This document shows positions 42,574 through 51,690 of a stretch of 64,000 bases of DNA, piece by piece (within the stretch, counting starts at the first letter, position 1; every line of letters starts with the position of its first letter). A program made the translations under genes and the position numbers. Origin of the DNA: Micromonospora avicenniae. Its GTDB lineage: Bacteria; Actinomycetota; Actinomycetes; Mycobacteriales; Micromonosporaceae. The DNA lies in assembly GCF_900156065.1 (NCBI RefSeq), contig NZ_FTNF01000007.1:186001-250000 (forward strand), read 5' to 3'. The notes under the pieces were generated by a model. The model searched no databases. It saw only the letters and a list, made by a program, of their open reading frames with translations, and was not told the DNA's origin.

Positions 42574-43602
42574 ATGCGGGCCATCTGGAAAGGAGCGGTC
42601 TCGTTCGGGCTGGTCTCGATCGCGGTCAAGCTCTACTCCGCCACCGAGGAGAAGGACATCCGCTTCCACCAGGTGCACCGGGAGGACGGTGGGCGGATCA
42701 AGTACAAGCGGACCTGCTCGATCGACGGTGAAGAGGTCACCTACGACGACATCGCCAAGGGGTACGACATCGGCGGCGGCGAGATGGTGATCCTCACCGA
42801 CGAGGACTTCGCCGACCTGCCCCTGAGCACGTCCCGTGCGATCGACGTGCTGGAGTTCGTTCCGGCCGACCAGGTCGACCCGATCCTCTACAACAAGGCG
42901 TACTTCCTCGAGCCGGACGGTTCGGCCACCAAGCCGTACGTGCTGCTGCGTGACGCGCTGCTCGACTCCGAGCGGGTGGCCATCGTCAAGGTGGCGCTGC
43001 GCCAGCGGGAACAGCTCGCCACCCTGCGCGTACGCGAGGGTGTGCTGCTGCTCAACACCATGCTCTGGCCGGACGAGGTGCGCAGGCCCGACTTCGGCTT
43101 CCTCGACGAGGACCTCAAGGTCCGCCCCCCGGAGCTGGCGATGGCCAGCTCGCTGATCGACTCGATGACCGGCGACTTCGAGCCGGACGCGTTCACCGAC
43201 GACTACCGCGCGGCGTTGCAGGAGGTCATCGACGCCAAGGTGGAGGGCCGGGAGGTGGTCCAGCCGGAGGAGGTCGAGGAGGCTCCCGCGGCTGCCGTGG
43301 ACCTGATGGCCGCGTTGAAGGCCTCCGTGGAGCGGGCCCGCTCAGCGCGGGGTGAACCGGCCGGCGGCGGGCGAGCCGCCGAGCCGACTCCGATCTCGGC
43401 AGCCCGCTCGGCGCAGAAGAAGGCGGCGGAGGAGAAGGCCGCCGAGAAGAAGGCCGCCAAGGCGCCGGCGAAGAAGGCCGCCGAGAAGAAGGCCACCCCG
43501 AAGAAGACGGCGGCCAAGAAGGCAGCGCCGAAGAAGGCGGCCGAGAAGAAGGCCGCCCCCAAGAAGGCAGCGGCCAAGAAGACCACCCGCAAGACCGCCT
43601 GA
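42574..43602 (+). CDS. ku: Ku protein for non-homologous end joining
   Basis: The 342-residue protein has the bacterial Ku core (WKGAVSFGLVSIAVKLYSAT, and FLEPDGSATKPYVLLRDALL) through about residue 250. A long Lys/Ala tail follows (AAEKKAAKAPAKKAAEKKAT, about residues 287-342). Ku dimers ring DNA ends and recruit LigD-type enzymes. The basic tail is found in many actinobacterial Ku proteins and probably adds non-specific DNA binding. GGGGAGAGGAG lies upstream of the ATG. Confidence 0.94.
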   Translation: MRAIWKGAVSFGLVSIAVKLYSATEEKDIRFHQVHREDGGRIKYKRTCSIDGEEVTYDDIAKGYDIGGGEMVILTDEDFADLPLSTSRAIDVLEFVPADQVDPILYNKAYFLEPDGSATKPYVLLRDALLDSERVAIVKVALRQREQLATLRVREGVLLLNTMLWPDEVRRPDFGFLDEDLKVRPPELAMASSLIDSMTGDFEPDAFTDDYRAALQEVIDAKVEGREVVQPEEVEEAPAAAVDLMAALKASVERARSARGEPAGGGRAAEPTPISAARSAQKKAAEEKAAEKKAAKAPAKKAAEKKATPKKTAAKKAAPKKAAEKKAAPKKAAAKKTTRKTA

Positions 43603-43726
43603 GCACTCCCGCAACGGATCTGTCGACTCCGGGGTGGGCACGGATGGCGTTGGGGCGGGTACCGTGTGCGTCGGCTGTCCCCCGGCACCGGTGCCGGCCA
43701 CCCAACTCTTCCCAGGGAGTCGACGA

Positions 43727-44371
43727 GTGAGCGAGCGGACCCAGAACCGGTCGAAAACGGAGCGGCGGTTGGCCGCCCAGTTGGCCGCGCAGAAGGCGGC
43801 TGAGGCGAAGCGCCGCCGGCAGGCGTGGCTCGGTGGGCTTGCCGCCCTGGCCGTGGTCGCGGTGCTGGTCACCGTCTTCGTGCTCGTCAACCCGGGGGGC
43901 GACGACAAGCCCGCCACGCAGGCCGGCGCCACCCCGTCCGCGACCGCCGCGGGCGAGCAGGCCCCCGCCACCCCCGGCGCCCCGCAGCTGCCCGAGGGCG
44001 CCGACCCGGCTCTGGGCACCGCGCCGAAGGTCACCGCCGGCAAGGGCGAGCTGAAGAAGCTCACCGTCACCCCGCTGATCAAGGGCACCGGGCCGGAGGT
44101 CAAGGCCGGCCAGACGATCACCACGAACTACGTGGGCGTGCTGTACAAGGACGGCAAGGAGTTCGACTCCTCCTGGAGCCGCGGCGAGCCCGCGAGCTTC
44201 CCCATCGGCGTCGGCCAGGTCATCCCCGGTTGGGACCAGGGCCTCGTCGGGGTCAAGGTGGGCAGCCGGGTGCAGCTCGACATCCCCGCCGAGCTGGCGT
44301 ACGGCAACGACGCCGCCAACGGGGTGTCCGGTCCGCTGCGCTTCGTGGTCGACGTCCTGGCCGCGCAGTAG
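43727..44371 (+). CDS. FKBP-type peptidyl-prolyl isomerase, membrane-anchored
   Basis: The 214-residue protein has a charged cytoplasmic N-terminus (about residues 1-35) and one membrane helix (WLGGLAALAVVAVLVTVFVL). A Thr/Pro/Ala-rich linker leads to the FKBP domain (GQTITTNYVGVLYKDGKEFD, then FPIGVGQVIPGWDQGLVGVK). The rotamase core residues D, F, W and Y/I positions are present. It should speed proline isomerisation in secreted proteins. The GTG at 43727 has AGGGAG upstream. Confidence 0.88.
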   Translation: MSERTQNRSKTERRLAAQLAAQKAAEAKRRRQAWLGGLAALAVVAVLVTVFVLVNPGGDDKPATQAGATPSATAAGEQAPATPGAPQLPEGADPALGTAPKVTAGKGELKKLTVTPLIKGTGPEVKAGQTITTNYVGVLYKDGKEFDSSWSRGEPASFPIGVGQVIPGWDQGLVGVKVGSRVQLDIPAELAYGNDAANGVSGPLRFVVDVLAAQ

Positions 44372-44523
44372 CCGGTCGGCATACCGGTTCGTCCCGATCC
44401 GTCAGGTAGTGGCGGTGCAGTTCCCCACAGAGGTCTTCCAGCCACTTCCTCACTTCCAGTAGGTTCCGGGTCACCCTGGGCACTCGCGCCCGGGGTCGAC
44501 TCGGACGCGACGTGGAGGTACCC

Positions 44524-45387
44524 GTGACGGCGCTGTACGGCCCCGGGCATACCGCTCGGCTCATGTGGCGGCACTACGAACCGGTACACGCGGTCACCTA
44601 CTTCCACCCGCGATCACGAGCCGCGTACGAGGCGGCCGGGCTCCGCGGGTACTGGCGGGGCTACTTCGCCGGCCGGGCCGCACCGCTCGGCGCGACCGCC
44701 GCCGCCCCGGTGATCGCCGCGTTCTACACGTTCGCTCCACCAATGGTTAGCCGGGCGCTGCCCGCCGTATGGCGGCTGGCCACCCCGCAGGAGGCGCTGC
44801 GGGCCCGGCTCACCGGTGCGGTGCAGGCGCTGGCGGAGCTGACGTACGAGCTGCCCGAGACGCATCTGATCGAGGTCGCCGACCTGCTCGACATGGCGGC
44901 CGGCGCGGTGGAGACCGGTGGCCGGGTGCTCGGCGCCGCCAACGCCGCCCTGCCCGCCGGCGAGTACCCGCTGGCCCGGCTCTGGCAGGCCGCCACCACC
45001 CTGCGGGAGCATCGGGGCGACGGGCACGTCGCCGCGCTCGTCGCCGCCGACCTCGACCCGGTGGAGACGCTGGCCTGGCGGGTCGCGGTCGACATGCCCG
45101 CGCAGAACCTGCTCGGACGGGGCTGGACCGAGGAACAGTGGCAGGCCGCCCGCGCGCGGTTGACCGAGCGGGGTTGGCTCACCTCGGACGGGCAGCCCAC
45201 CGAGCGGGGCCACGCCGCGTTCCAGGCAGTCGAGGACGCGACCGACGCCGCGGCCGCCCGACCCTGGCAGGTCCTCGGCGCCGACCGGGTCGAGCGGCTG
45301 TGCGAGCTGCTGCACCCGATCGCCGACGCCTGCCATTCGGTGCTGCCGCCGGACAATCCGATCGGCCTGCCGGCGCTGGCCGGCTGA
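44524..45387 (+). CDS. SCO6745-family protein (helical, SalK-like)
   Basis: The 287-residue protein starts ALYGPGHTARLMWRHYEPVH and contains ALPAVWRLATPQEALRARLT. Late segments include WTEEQWQAARARLTERGWLT and VERLCELLHPIADACHSVLP, a pattern I associate with the SCO6745/SalK helical family. Its biochemical role is unknown. The GTG at 44524 has GGAGG five bases upstream, so it is preferred to the GTG at 44512. Confidence 0.75.
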   Translation: MTALYGPGHTARLMWRHYEPVHAVTYFHPRSRAAYEAAGLRGYWRGYFAGRAAPLGATAAAPVIAAFYTFAPPMVSRALPAVWRLATPQEALRARLTGAVQALAELTYELPETHLIEVADLLDMAAGAVETGGRVLGAANAALPAGEYPLARLWQAATTLREHRGDGHVAALVAADLDPVETLAWRVAVDMPAQNLLGRGWTEEQWQAARARLTERGWLTSDGQPTERGHAAFQAVEDATDAAAARPWQVLGADRVERLCELLHPIADACHSVLPPDNPIGLPALAG

Positions 45388-45434
45388 CCGCTCGCCCGGC
45401 CCGTGCCGGCGCCTCGGAGGGCCGTCGAAGGCGC

Positions 45435-45494
45435 GGGCGTCAGGCCGTCGGAAGTGCGGGCTCGCCGAGGGCGTCAGGCCGTCGGAAGTGCGGG
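45435..45494. repeat. Direct repeat of 26 bp, 34-bp period
   Basis: gggcgtcaggccgtcggaag followed by tgcggg occurs at 45435-45460 and 45469-45494, in the gap before the HAD gene. Confidence 0.85.
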
Positions 45495-45596
45495 TCCCGG
45501 CAGGCGGCCGGCCTCCGTGGTCGCCCGGCCGCGCCCGGTCGGGGACGCTCGGCACACCTGGCTTGCCGATCAACGGCGATCGGGCAGGATGGGGGC

Positions 45597-46250
45597 GTGG
45601 TGGATGCGGTGATCTTCGACCTGGACGGCGTGATCGTGGACTCGGAGCCGGTCTGGGAGGAGGTCCGGCGGGCGTACGTGGCGACACACGGCGGCACCTG
45701 GCAGCCGGACAGTCAGCGCCGGCTGATGGGGATGAGTACCGGCGAGTGGGCCCGCTACCTGAGCGCCGAGCTGGGTGTGGCCCGTACGGCCGAGCAGGTG
45801 GCCACCGAGGTGGTCGACGAGATGACCCGGCGGTACGCGGAGCGCGTACCGCTGATCGACGACGCCGACGAGGTGGTGCGCCGGATGGCCGCGCGGTGGC
45901 CGCTGGGGTTGGCGAGTTCCTCACCGACGCGGCTGATCGCCGCGACGCTCGCGGCGACCGGGCTGACGGACTCGTTCCGCACGACGCTCTCCACCGAGGA
46001 GACCGCCCGGGGCAAGCCGGCGCCGGACGTCTACCTCGCCGTGGCGCAGCGGCTGGGGGTCGCTCCCGCGCGCTGCGCCGCCGTGGAGGACTCGTCGAAC
46101 GGGGTGCGTTCGGCGGCTGCCGCCGGCATGCGGGTGGTGGCGATCCCGCACGGCTCGTACCCGCTGGACGAGGACGCCGCCGAGCTCGCCGCCGTGACGC
46201 TCGGCTCGGTCGACGAGCTGACGCCCGAGGTGGTGGCGCGGCTCTCGTGA
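45597..46250 (+). CDS. HAD hydrolase, beta-phosphoglucomutase-like
   Basis: The 217-residue protein has the HAD motif I AVIFDLDGVIVDSEPVWEEV, motif II GLASSSPTRLIAATL, and motif III/IV GKPAPDVYLAVAQ with CAAVEDSSNGVRSAAAAG. These are typical of sugar-phosphate phosphatases and beta-phosphoglucomutases; the substrate is not identified. The GTG at 45597 lies 7 nt after a CAGGAT box, compatible with a leaderless transcript. Confidence 0.85.
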   Translation: MVDAVIFDLDGVIVDSEPVWEEVRRAYVATHGGTWQPDSQRRLMGMSTGEWARYLSAELGVARTAEQVATEVVDEMTRRYAERVPLIDDADEVVRRMAARWPLGLASSSPTRLIAATLAATGLTDSFRTTLSTEETARGKPAPDVYLAVAQRLGVAPARCAAVEDSSNGVRSAAAAGMRVVAIPHGSYPLDEDAAELAAVTLGSVDELTPEVVARLS

Positions 46251-46349
46251 ACCGCCGCCCCGGCAGTGCCCACCGCCTACGGTCGGTGCAGGGGGCAGTG
46301 GCGTGCACACCAGGGGTTCCGGTACAGGGCAGGTCAGGAGGAGACCGCG

Positions 46350-47363
46350 ATGAAGGCGATCGTTTACGAGCAGACCGGCGACCCGTCGGTGCTTCAGCTG
46401 GTCGATCGGCCGGTGCCGGAGCCGGGACCGGGTGAGGTCCTGGTGCGGGTCGCCGTCTCCGGCGTCAACCCGACCGACTGGAAGGCCCGGCGGCTCTGGC
46501 CGATCCCTGCCGGGTGGCAGATTCCGGGGCAGGACGGCGCCGGGGTGATCGAGGCGGTCGGCGAGGGTGTGGACCAGCAGCTGATCGGCGAGCGGGTCTG
46601 GATCTGGGAGGCCGCCTGGCAGCGGCCGTGGGGCACCGCCGCCGAGTACACAGTGGTTCCGGTCCGGCAGGCGGTGAGCCTGGGTTCCGCCTCGTTCGAC
46701 CTGGGCGCGTGCCTCGGCATTCCGTTCCTCACCGCGCACCGTTGCCTGACCGTCGGCGAGTACATGCCCCAGAAGTTGCACGCCGGCGCGCTCAGCGACC
46801 ACACGGTGTTGGTGCAGGGCGGCGCGGGTGCGGTGGGCAACGCCGCGATCCAGTTGGCCCGTTGGGCCGATGCCTGCGTCATCGCCACGGTGAGCAGCGC
46901 GGAGAAGGCGCAGCTCGCGGCGGCGGCCGGCGCCAGCCACGTGATCAACTACCGCGAGCAGAACGTGGTCGAGGAGGTCCGCAAGATCGCGCCCGACGGG
47001 GTGCACACGATCGTCGAGGTCGCTCCCGCGGTGAACGCGGCCATGGACGCGCAGGTGCTGCGCAACGGCGGGGCGGTCTGCGTCTACGCCAACGACGGCG
47101 GCGACGAGGTCACCATCCCGATCCGCCCCTCGATGACCCCGAACGCGCGCTGGCAGTTCGTGCTGGTCTACACCGAGCCGAAGGCGGCCAAGGCCCACGC
47201 GGTCCGCGACGTGTGCGCCGCCGTGGTGCAGGGGGCGATCCGGGTGGGCGAGGAGGCCGGGCTGCCGCTGCACCACCATTCGCTGTCCGCGGCCGCCGCG
47301 GCCCATCAGGCGGTGGAGAACTCGGTGGTCGGAAAGGTGCTGATCAGCACCAGCGAGCAGTGA
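46350..47363 (+). CDS. NADPH:quinone oxidoreductase-like zinc-independent dehydrogenase
   Basis: The 337-residue MDR-family protein has MKAIVYEQTGDPSVLQLVDR, VSGVNPTDWKARR, PGQDGAGVIEAVGEGV, and the Rossmann fold VLVQGGAGAVGNAAIQLARW. No zinc-binding cysteine cluster is visible, which fits the quinone-reductase subgroup. It should use NADPH on a carbonyl or quinone substrate. The ATG has CAGGAGGAG just upstream. Confidence 0.87.
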   Translation: MKAIVYEQTGDPSVLQLVDRPVPEPGPGEVLVRVAVSGVNPTDWKARRLWPIPAGWQIPGQDGAGVIEAVGEGVDQQLIGERVWIWEAAWQRPWGTAAEYTVVPVRQAVSLGSASFDLGACLGIPFLTAHRCLTVGEYMPQKLHAGALSDHTVLVQGGAGAVGNAAIQLARWADACVIATVSSAEKAQLAAAAGASHVINYREQNVVEEVRKIAPDGVHTIVEVAPAVNAAMDAQVLRNGGAVCVYANDGGDEVTIPIRPSMTPNARWQFVLVYTEPKAAKAHAVRDVCAAVVQGAIRVGEEAGLPLHHHSLSAAAAAHQAVENSVVGKVLISTSEQ

Positions 47364-47451
47364 CGACCAGCAGTGAACGGATTTCCCCGTCATCGGGACG
47401 GAGGCGAACAACTCTCGCAATAATGGATTTGCGGGTCGCCCCGCGTGGAAC

Positions 47452-47488
47452 GGGCGGCCCCGGCGCGGTGCGAACGCCGGGGCCGCCC
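47452..47488. terminator. Hairpin between convergent genes
   Basis: gggcggccccggcg (47452-47465) pairs with cgccggggccgccc (47475-47488) over 14 bp with a 9-nt loop, between the quinone reductase and acyl-CoA ligase stops. Confidence 0.8.
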
Positions 47489-47537
47489 CTGGGGAGGAGA
47501 GTCTCTCCTCAGTCAGGCGTCAGCCCGTGCGGAAACG

Positions 47538-49187
47538 TTACTGGGGACTCAGCTCCCGTACGGTGAGTTCACCGTCGGCGTACCGCGAACGGACGACCTT
47601 CTTGTCGAACTTGCCGACGCTCGTCTTCGGCACCGCGTCGATGAAGGCCCACCGCTCCGGCAACTGCCAGCGGGCCACCGACGCGGAGAGGAAGTCCCGC
47701 AGTTCCTCGGCGTCGACCGAGGCGCCCTCCCGGACCACCACCGTCGCCAGCGGTCGTTCGTCCCAGCGTTCGTCCGGCACCCCGACCACGCAGGCTTCGA
47801 GCACGGCCGGGTGCGCCATCAGGGCGTTCTCCAACTCCACCGAGGAGATCCACTCCCCACCCGACTTGATGACGTCCTTCGCCCGGTCGGTGAGCGTGAT
47901 GAAGCCGTCCGGCGAGAGCATCCCCACGTCGCCGGTACGCAGCCAGCCGCCGCGGAACTTCTCCTCGTCCGGGGTGTCCTCGCCGACGTACCGTGCGGTG
48001 ACCCACGGTCCGCGGACCTCCAGCTCACCCACGGACGTGCCGTCGGCGGACATCGGCTCCCCGTCCGGCCCGACGATCCGCGCCCGCACGCCGGCCGGGA
48101 TCCGCCCCTGCGTGTAGCGGTAGCGCCAGGCCTCCTCGCCGGTCGCCCCGGCGGGCGGCCGGGAGACCGAGCCCAGCGGCGACATCTCCGTCATGCCCCA
48201 GGCGTGCACGACCTGGATGCCGTACCGCTCGGCGAAGGCGCGCATCAGCGCCGGCGGGCAGGCCGAACCGCCGACGATCACCTCCTTCAAGGAGGAGATG
48301 TCCACCTCATGGGTGTCCAGGTAGTTCAGCAGATCGGCCCAGATCGTCGGCACCGCACCCGCCAGGGTGGGCCGCTCGGCGGCGATCATCTCGGCGATCG
48401 GCGCGGCCTGCAGGAAGCGGTCCGGCATGAGCAGCGAGGCGCCGGAGAGGAACGTCGCGAACGGCAGCCCCCAGGACATCGCGTGGAACATGGGCACGAT
48501 GGCCAGCTCCCGGTCGGTCGGGCCGAGGCCGAAGCCCTCCGGCATGCAGACCTGGAGCGTGTGCAGGTAGATCGAGCGGTGCGAGTACGCCACGCCCTTC
48601 GGGTTGCCGGTGGTGCCCGAGGTGTAGCAGAGCGCGGCCGCGTCCCGCTCGTTCACCTCCGGCCAGTCGTACGTGTCGGAGCGACCGGCGAGCAGGTCGT
48701 CCCACCGGTGCACGACGATCCGGTCGCCGGCCGCCTCGACGAGCGGCGCCGGATCGCCGCCACCGACCACGACCACGTGCCGCACCGTGGTCATCGCCCC
48801 GATCGACCGCGCCAGGAGCGGAATCAGTGTGGTGTCGACCAGCACCACCCGGTCCTCGGCGTGGTTCGCGATGTAGGCGACCTGGTCCGGGAAGAGACGG
48901 ATGTTCAGCGTGTGCAGCACGGCGCCCATGCTCGGCACCGCGAAGTACGCGACCAGGTGCTCGTTGTTGTTCCACATGAAGGTGGCGACGCGCTCGTCTC
49001 CGGTCACGCCGCACTCGGCGCGCAATCCGTGAGCGAGGCGAGCGGCGGCCCGCCCGACCTCGGCGTACGTCATCCGGTGGGGCTCGGCGCCGGTCCACGT
49101 GACCGACTCGGCCGTGCCGTGCACGGTGGCGCCGTGGTCGAGGATCCGGGAGACCTGGAGGGGGGCGTCCATCATCGTGCTACGCAT
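47538..49187 (-). CDS. Fatty-acid-CoA ligase (FadD type)
   Basis: The protein of about 549 residues has the adenylate-forming motifs: P-loop ALCYTSGTTGNPKGVAYSHR, gate LNYLDTHEVDISSLKEV, AWGMTEMSPLGS (A5), GWLRTGDVGMLSPDGF (A8), and late KTSVGKFDKKVVR (the AMP-contacting Lys). It activates a medium- or long-chain acid with ATP and CoA. The ATG at 49187 is the first internal start; the ORF begins at 49214 without a better signal. Confidence 0.85.
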   Translation of the reverse strand: MRSTMMDAPLQVSRILDHGATVHGTAESVTWTGAEPHRMTYAEVGRAAARLAHGLRAECGVTGDERVATFMWNNNEHLVAYFAVPSMGAVLHTLNIRLFPDQVAYIANHAEDRVVLVDTTLIPLLARSIGAMTTVRHVVVVGGGDPAPLVEAAGDRIVVHRWDDLLAGRSDTYDWPEVNERDAAALCYTSGTTGNPKGVAYSHRSIYLHTLQVCMPEGFGLGPTDRELAIVPMFHAMSWGLPFATFLSGASLLMPDRFLQAAPIAEMIAAERPTLAGAVPTIWADLLNYLDTHEVDISSLKEVIVGGSACPPALMRAFAERYGIQVVHAWGMTEMSPLGSVSRPPAGATGEEAWRYRYTQGRIPAGVRARIVGPDGEPMSADGTSVGELEVRGPWVTARYVGEDTPDEEKFRGGWLRTGDVGMLSPDGFITLTDRAKDVIKSGGEWISSVELENALMAHPAVLEACVVGVPDERWDERPLATVVVREGASVDAEELRDFLSASVARWQLPERWAFIDAVPKTSVGKFDKKVVRSRYADGELTVRELSPQ

Positions 49188-49258
49188 GGGTGACAAATTA
49201 GTGTCGCCGGTCACACCTTGGGAACCCCGGAAACCCGGTCGCCTCCGGCCGCGACTCG

Positions 49259-49264
49259 TAGATT
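49259..49264 (+). promoter_or_regulatory. TAGATT -10 box, leaderless start of the NUDIX gene
   Basis: TAGATT ends exactly 7 nt before the GTG at 49271, with no ribosome-binding site between them. Confidence 0.5.
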
Positions 49265-49270
49265 GTCCGG

Positions 49271-49762
49271 GTGAGCATCTCCTGGGCCGATTCGTACGTG
49301 GGTCAGCTGCGCGCCCTGGCCGGGGACCGGACGCTGATGTTCGTCGGGGCCCGAGCGGTGGTGCGGGACAACGCCGGTCGGGTTCTGCTGATCCGGCGGT
49401 CGGACAACGGCCAGTGGGCGATGCCGGCCGGCGCGATGGAGCTCGGTGAGTCGATCGCCGACTGCGCGGTACGCGAGGTGCGCGAGGAGACCGGGCTGCG
49501 GGCCCTTCGGGTGTGCGCTTTCGCCCTCTACACCGGACCCGACCGGACGCACACCAACATGTACGGCCACACGTACCAGATCTTCACGACCGCGTTCCGG
49601 GTGGAGGAGTGGGACGGCACGCTGTCCCGGGTGACCGACGAGACCACCGACGCCGGCTTCTTCCACCGGGAGCAGTTCCCGGCGCCGCTCTCCCCTTCGG
49701 TCCTGGAGACCCTGGCCGATCTGGACGTCTTCGAACAGACCAACCGCCTGATCCTCAAGTGA
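49271..49762 (+). CDS. NUDIX hydrolase
   Basis: The 163-residue protein contains a complete Nudix box, GAMELGESIADCAVREVREE followed by TGL (about residues 56-78), fitting Gx5Ex7REUxEExGU. It also has VLLIRRSDNGQWAMPAGAM ahead of it. It hydrolyses a nucleoside diphosphate linked to another group; the substrate is unknown. The leaderless GTG is supported by the TAGATT box. Confidence 0.87.
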   Translation: MSISWADSYVGQLRALAGDRTLMFVGARAVVRDNAGRVLLIRRSDNGQWAMPAGAMELGESIADCAVREVREETGLRALRVCAFALYTGPDRTHTNMYGHTYQIFTTAFRVEEWDGTLSRVTDETTDAGFFHREQFPAPLSPSVLETLADLDVFEQTNRLILK

Positions 49763-49835
49763 GCGCCGCGCCCCCGCGGGGTCCGGCCGGATCCGCCGGC
49801 GCCGGCCCGGGCCGGTGACCGCCGCGCCCTGTCGG

Positions 49836-49875
49836 GACCCGGCCGGGGCCCGCCGGCGCGGGCCCGGGCCGGGTC
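49836..49875. terminator. Long GC hairpin between NUDIX and DHA2 exporter genes
   Basis: gacccggcc (49836-49844) pairs with ggccgggtc (49867-49875), and internal gggcccg/cgggccc extends the stem. The right arm includes part of the exporter's stop codon. Confidence 0.6.
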
Positions 49876-51550
49876 AGATCATCGTCTGGGACTGCGCCTC
49901 CATCTGGGCGGCCGCCTGCTCCTTCGACTCCTTCGACAGCGGCTCGCCGCCGGCCGCCGGCGCCTTGCCGCCGAGCGGGTCGGCACCGCCGGTGGCGCCC
50001 TGCGGGCTGGCGCCGCGCAGCAGGGCGTTCGGCATGGCGACGGTGACCAGCACGGCCACGATCGCGATCAGCCCGGCGGTCAGGAAGACCGGGTGCAGCG
50101 CCGCCACGAACGCTTCCTGGATCGCGTTACGGACCGGGCCGGGCAGCGCCATGATGGTCGCCGGGTCGTTGATCGAGATGTTCGTTCCGCCGGCCGCCTC
50201 CGCGGCGGCCCGCTGGTCGGGCGGCAGCTGGGCGAGCGCGCCGGGCAACCGGCTGGCCAGCCCGGTGGCGAGCCCCGACGAGAGCACGGTGCCGAGGATG
50301 GCGACCCCGAACGAACCGCCGAGCGACCGGAAGAAGGTCGCCGATGAGGTGCCGGCGCCCAGGTCCCGGACGGAGACGGCGTTCTGCACGGCGAGGATCA
50401 GCGACTGCATGCAGAGACCCAGCCCGACGCCGATCACCACCATGTAGAGGAAGGCCAGCCAGAGCGTGGTCGCGACGTGCAGCTGGGTGAAGAGCAGCAT
50501 GCCGACGACCAGCACCACCGAGCCGACGACCGGGAACCACTTGTACCGACCGATCCGGGTCATCGCCCGGCCGGTGAGGATCGAGGTACCGATGATGCCG
50601 ACCATCATCGGCAGCATCAGCAGACCGCTCTCGGTCGGCGAGGCGCCCTTGACGATCTGGAGGTAGAGCGGGATGAAGATGATCGACCCGAACATCACCA
50701 GACCGATGACGAAGACGGCGGTGTTGGCCAGCGCGAAGGTGCGCAGGCGGAACAGGTGCAGCGGCAGGATCGGCTCCGCGACCCGGCGTTCCTGGAGCAC
50801 GAAGAGCGCGCTGAGCACCGCTCCGGCCACGATGAGCCCGATGATCACGCCGGAGCCCCAGGCGTACTCGTTGCCGCCCCAGCTCAGCGCCAGCAGGATG
50901 GCGCTCACCCCGGCCACCAGCAGCGCCGCGCCAAGCCAGTCGACGGTGCGCTCCCGATGCTCGAACGGGATCAGCCGCATCACGTGGTAGCAGACCACGA
51001 TGGCCACGAGGGCCAGCGGCACGTTGATGTAGAAGATCCACCGCCAGTTCGTCTCCGCGAAGTACCCGCCGACAAGCGGGCCGGCCACCGAGGCGATACC
51101 GAAGACCGCGCCGAAGAGACCCTGGTAGCGGCCACGTTCCCGGGGCGAGAGCACGTCCGAGATGATGGTGAACGCGAGCGTGATCAGACCGCCCGCGCCC
51201 AGGCCCTGCACACCCCGGGTGAGGATCAGCTGGGTCATGTTCTGTGACAGCCCGGCCAGCAGCGAACCGACCAGGAACGCGCCGATCGCGAAGAGGAACA
51301 CCGGACGGCGGCCGTAGAGGTCGGAAATCTTGCCGTACAGCGGGGTCGACGCGGTCGAGGCGAGCAGGTACGCGGTCACCACCCACGAGTAGTGGCTGAT
51401 CCCGCCCAGCTCGCCGACGATGGTCGGCAGGGCCGTACCGACGATGGTCTGGTCGAGTGCCGCGAGCAGCATGCCGGTCATCAGGCCGATCATGAGCAGG
51501 CGAATCTGTCGGCTGTTCAGCACGGTCGCGGCTGGGGCTTCGCTGGTCAC
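49874..51550 (-). CDS. DHA2-type (14-TM) multidrug MFS exporter
   Basis: The 558-residue protein has the DHA2 signature: MLLAALDQTIVGTALPTIVG near the N-terminus, LYGKISDLYGRRPVFLFAIG in loop 2-3, and GLGAGGLITLAFTIISDVLS. About 14 hydrophobic segments are followed by a cytoplasmic tail rich in Gln/Ala. EmrB/QacA-like transporters use protons to expel drugs. GTG at 51550 has GAAGGG upstream. No regulator is adjacent. Confidence 0.88.
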   Translation of the reverse strand: MTSEAPAATVLNSRQIRLLMIGLMTGMLLAALDQTIVGTALPTIVGELGGISHYSWVVTAYLLASTASTPLYGKISDLYGRRPVFLFAIGAFLVGSLLAGLSQNMTQLILTRGVQGLGAGGLITLAFTIISDVLSPRERGRYQGLFGAVFGIASVAGPLVGGYFAETNWRWIFYINVPLALVAIVVCYHVMRLIPFEHRERTVDWLGAALLVAGVSAILLALSWGGNEYAWGSGVIIGLIVAGAVLSALFVLQERRVAEPILPLHLFRLRTFALANTAVFVIGLVMFGSIIFIPLYLQIVKGASPTESGLLMLPMMVGIIGTSILTGRAMTRIGRYKWFPVVGSVVLVVGMLLFTQLHVATTLWLAFLYMVVIGVGLGLCMQSLILAVQNAVSVRDLGAGTSSATFFRSLGGSFGVAILGTVLSSGLATGLASRLPGALAQLPPDQRAAAEAAGGTNISINDPATIMALPGPVRNAIQEAFVAALHPVFLTAGLIAIVAVLVTVAMPNALLRGASPQGATGGADPLGGKAPAAGGEPLSKESKEQAAAQMEAQSQTMI

Positions 51551-51609
51551 CCGCCCTTCTTTCCCGGCGTACGAGGAACATGCCCCGCACGGCGAGGCTT
51601 CCGCACGTC

Positions 51610-51663
51610 GATCATGAGATTGGCGGCGCTGCGGAGATCGAGACCGCCGCCAACCTCATCATC
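51610..51663 (-). terminator. Hairpin after the PfpI gene
   Basis: The 19-base arms gatcatgagattggcggcg (51610-51628) and cgccgccaacctcatcatc (51645-51663) match at 17 positions. It begins 27 bases past the PfpI stop on the minus strand. Confidence 0.7.
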
Positions 51664-51690
51664 GGCGCTGTCCGGACGGGTGGTGCGGGG

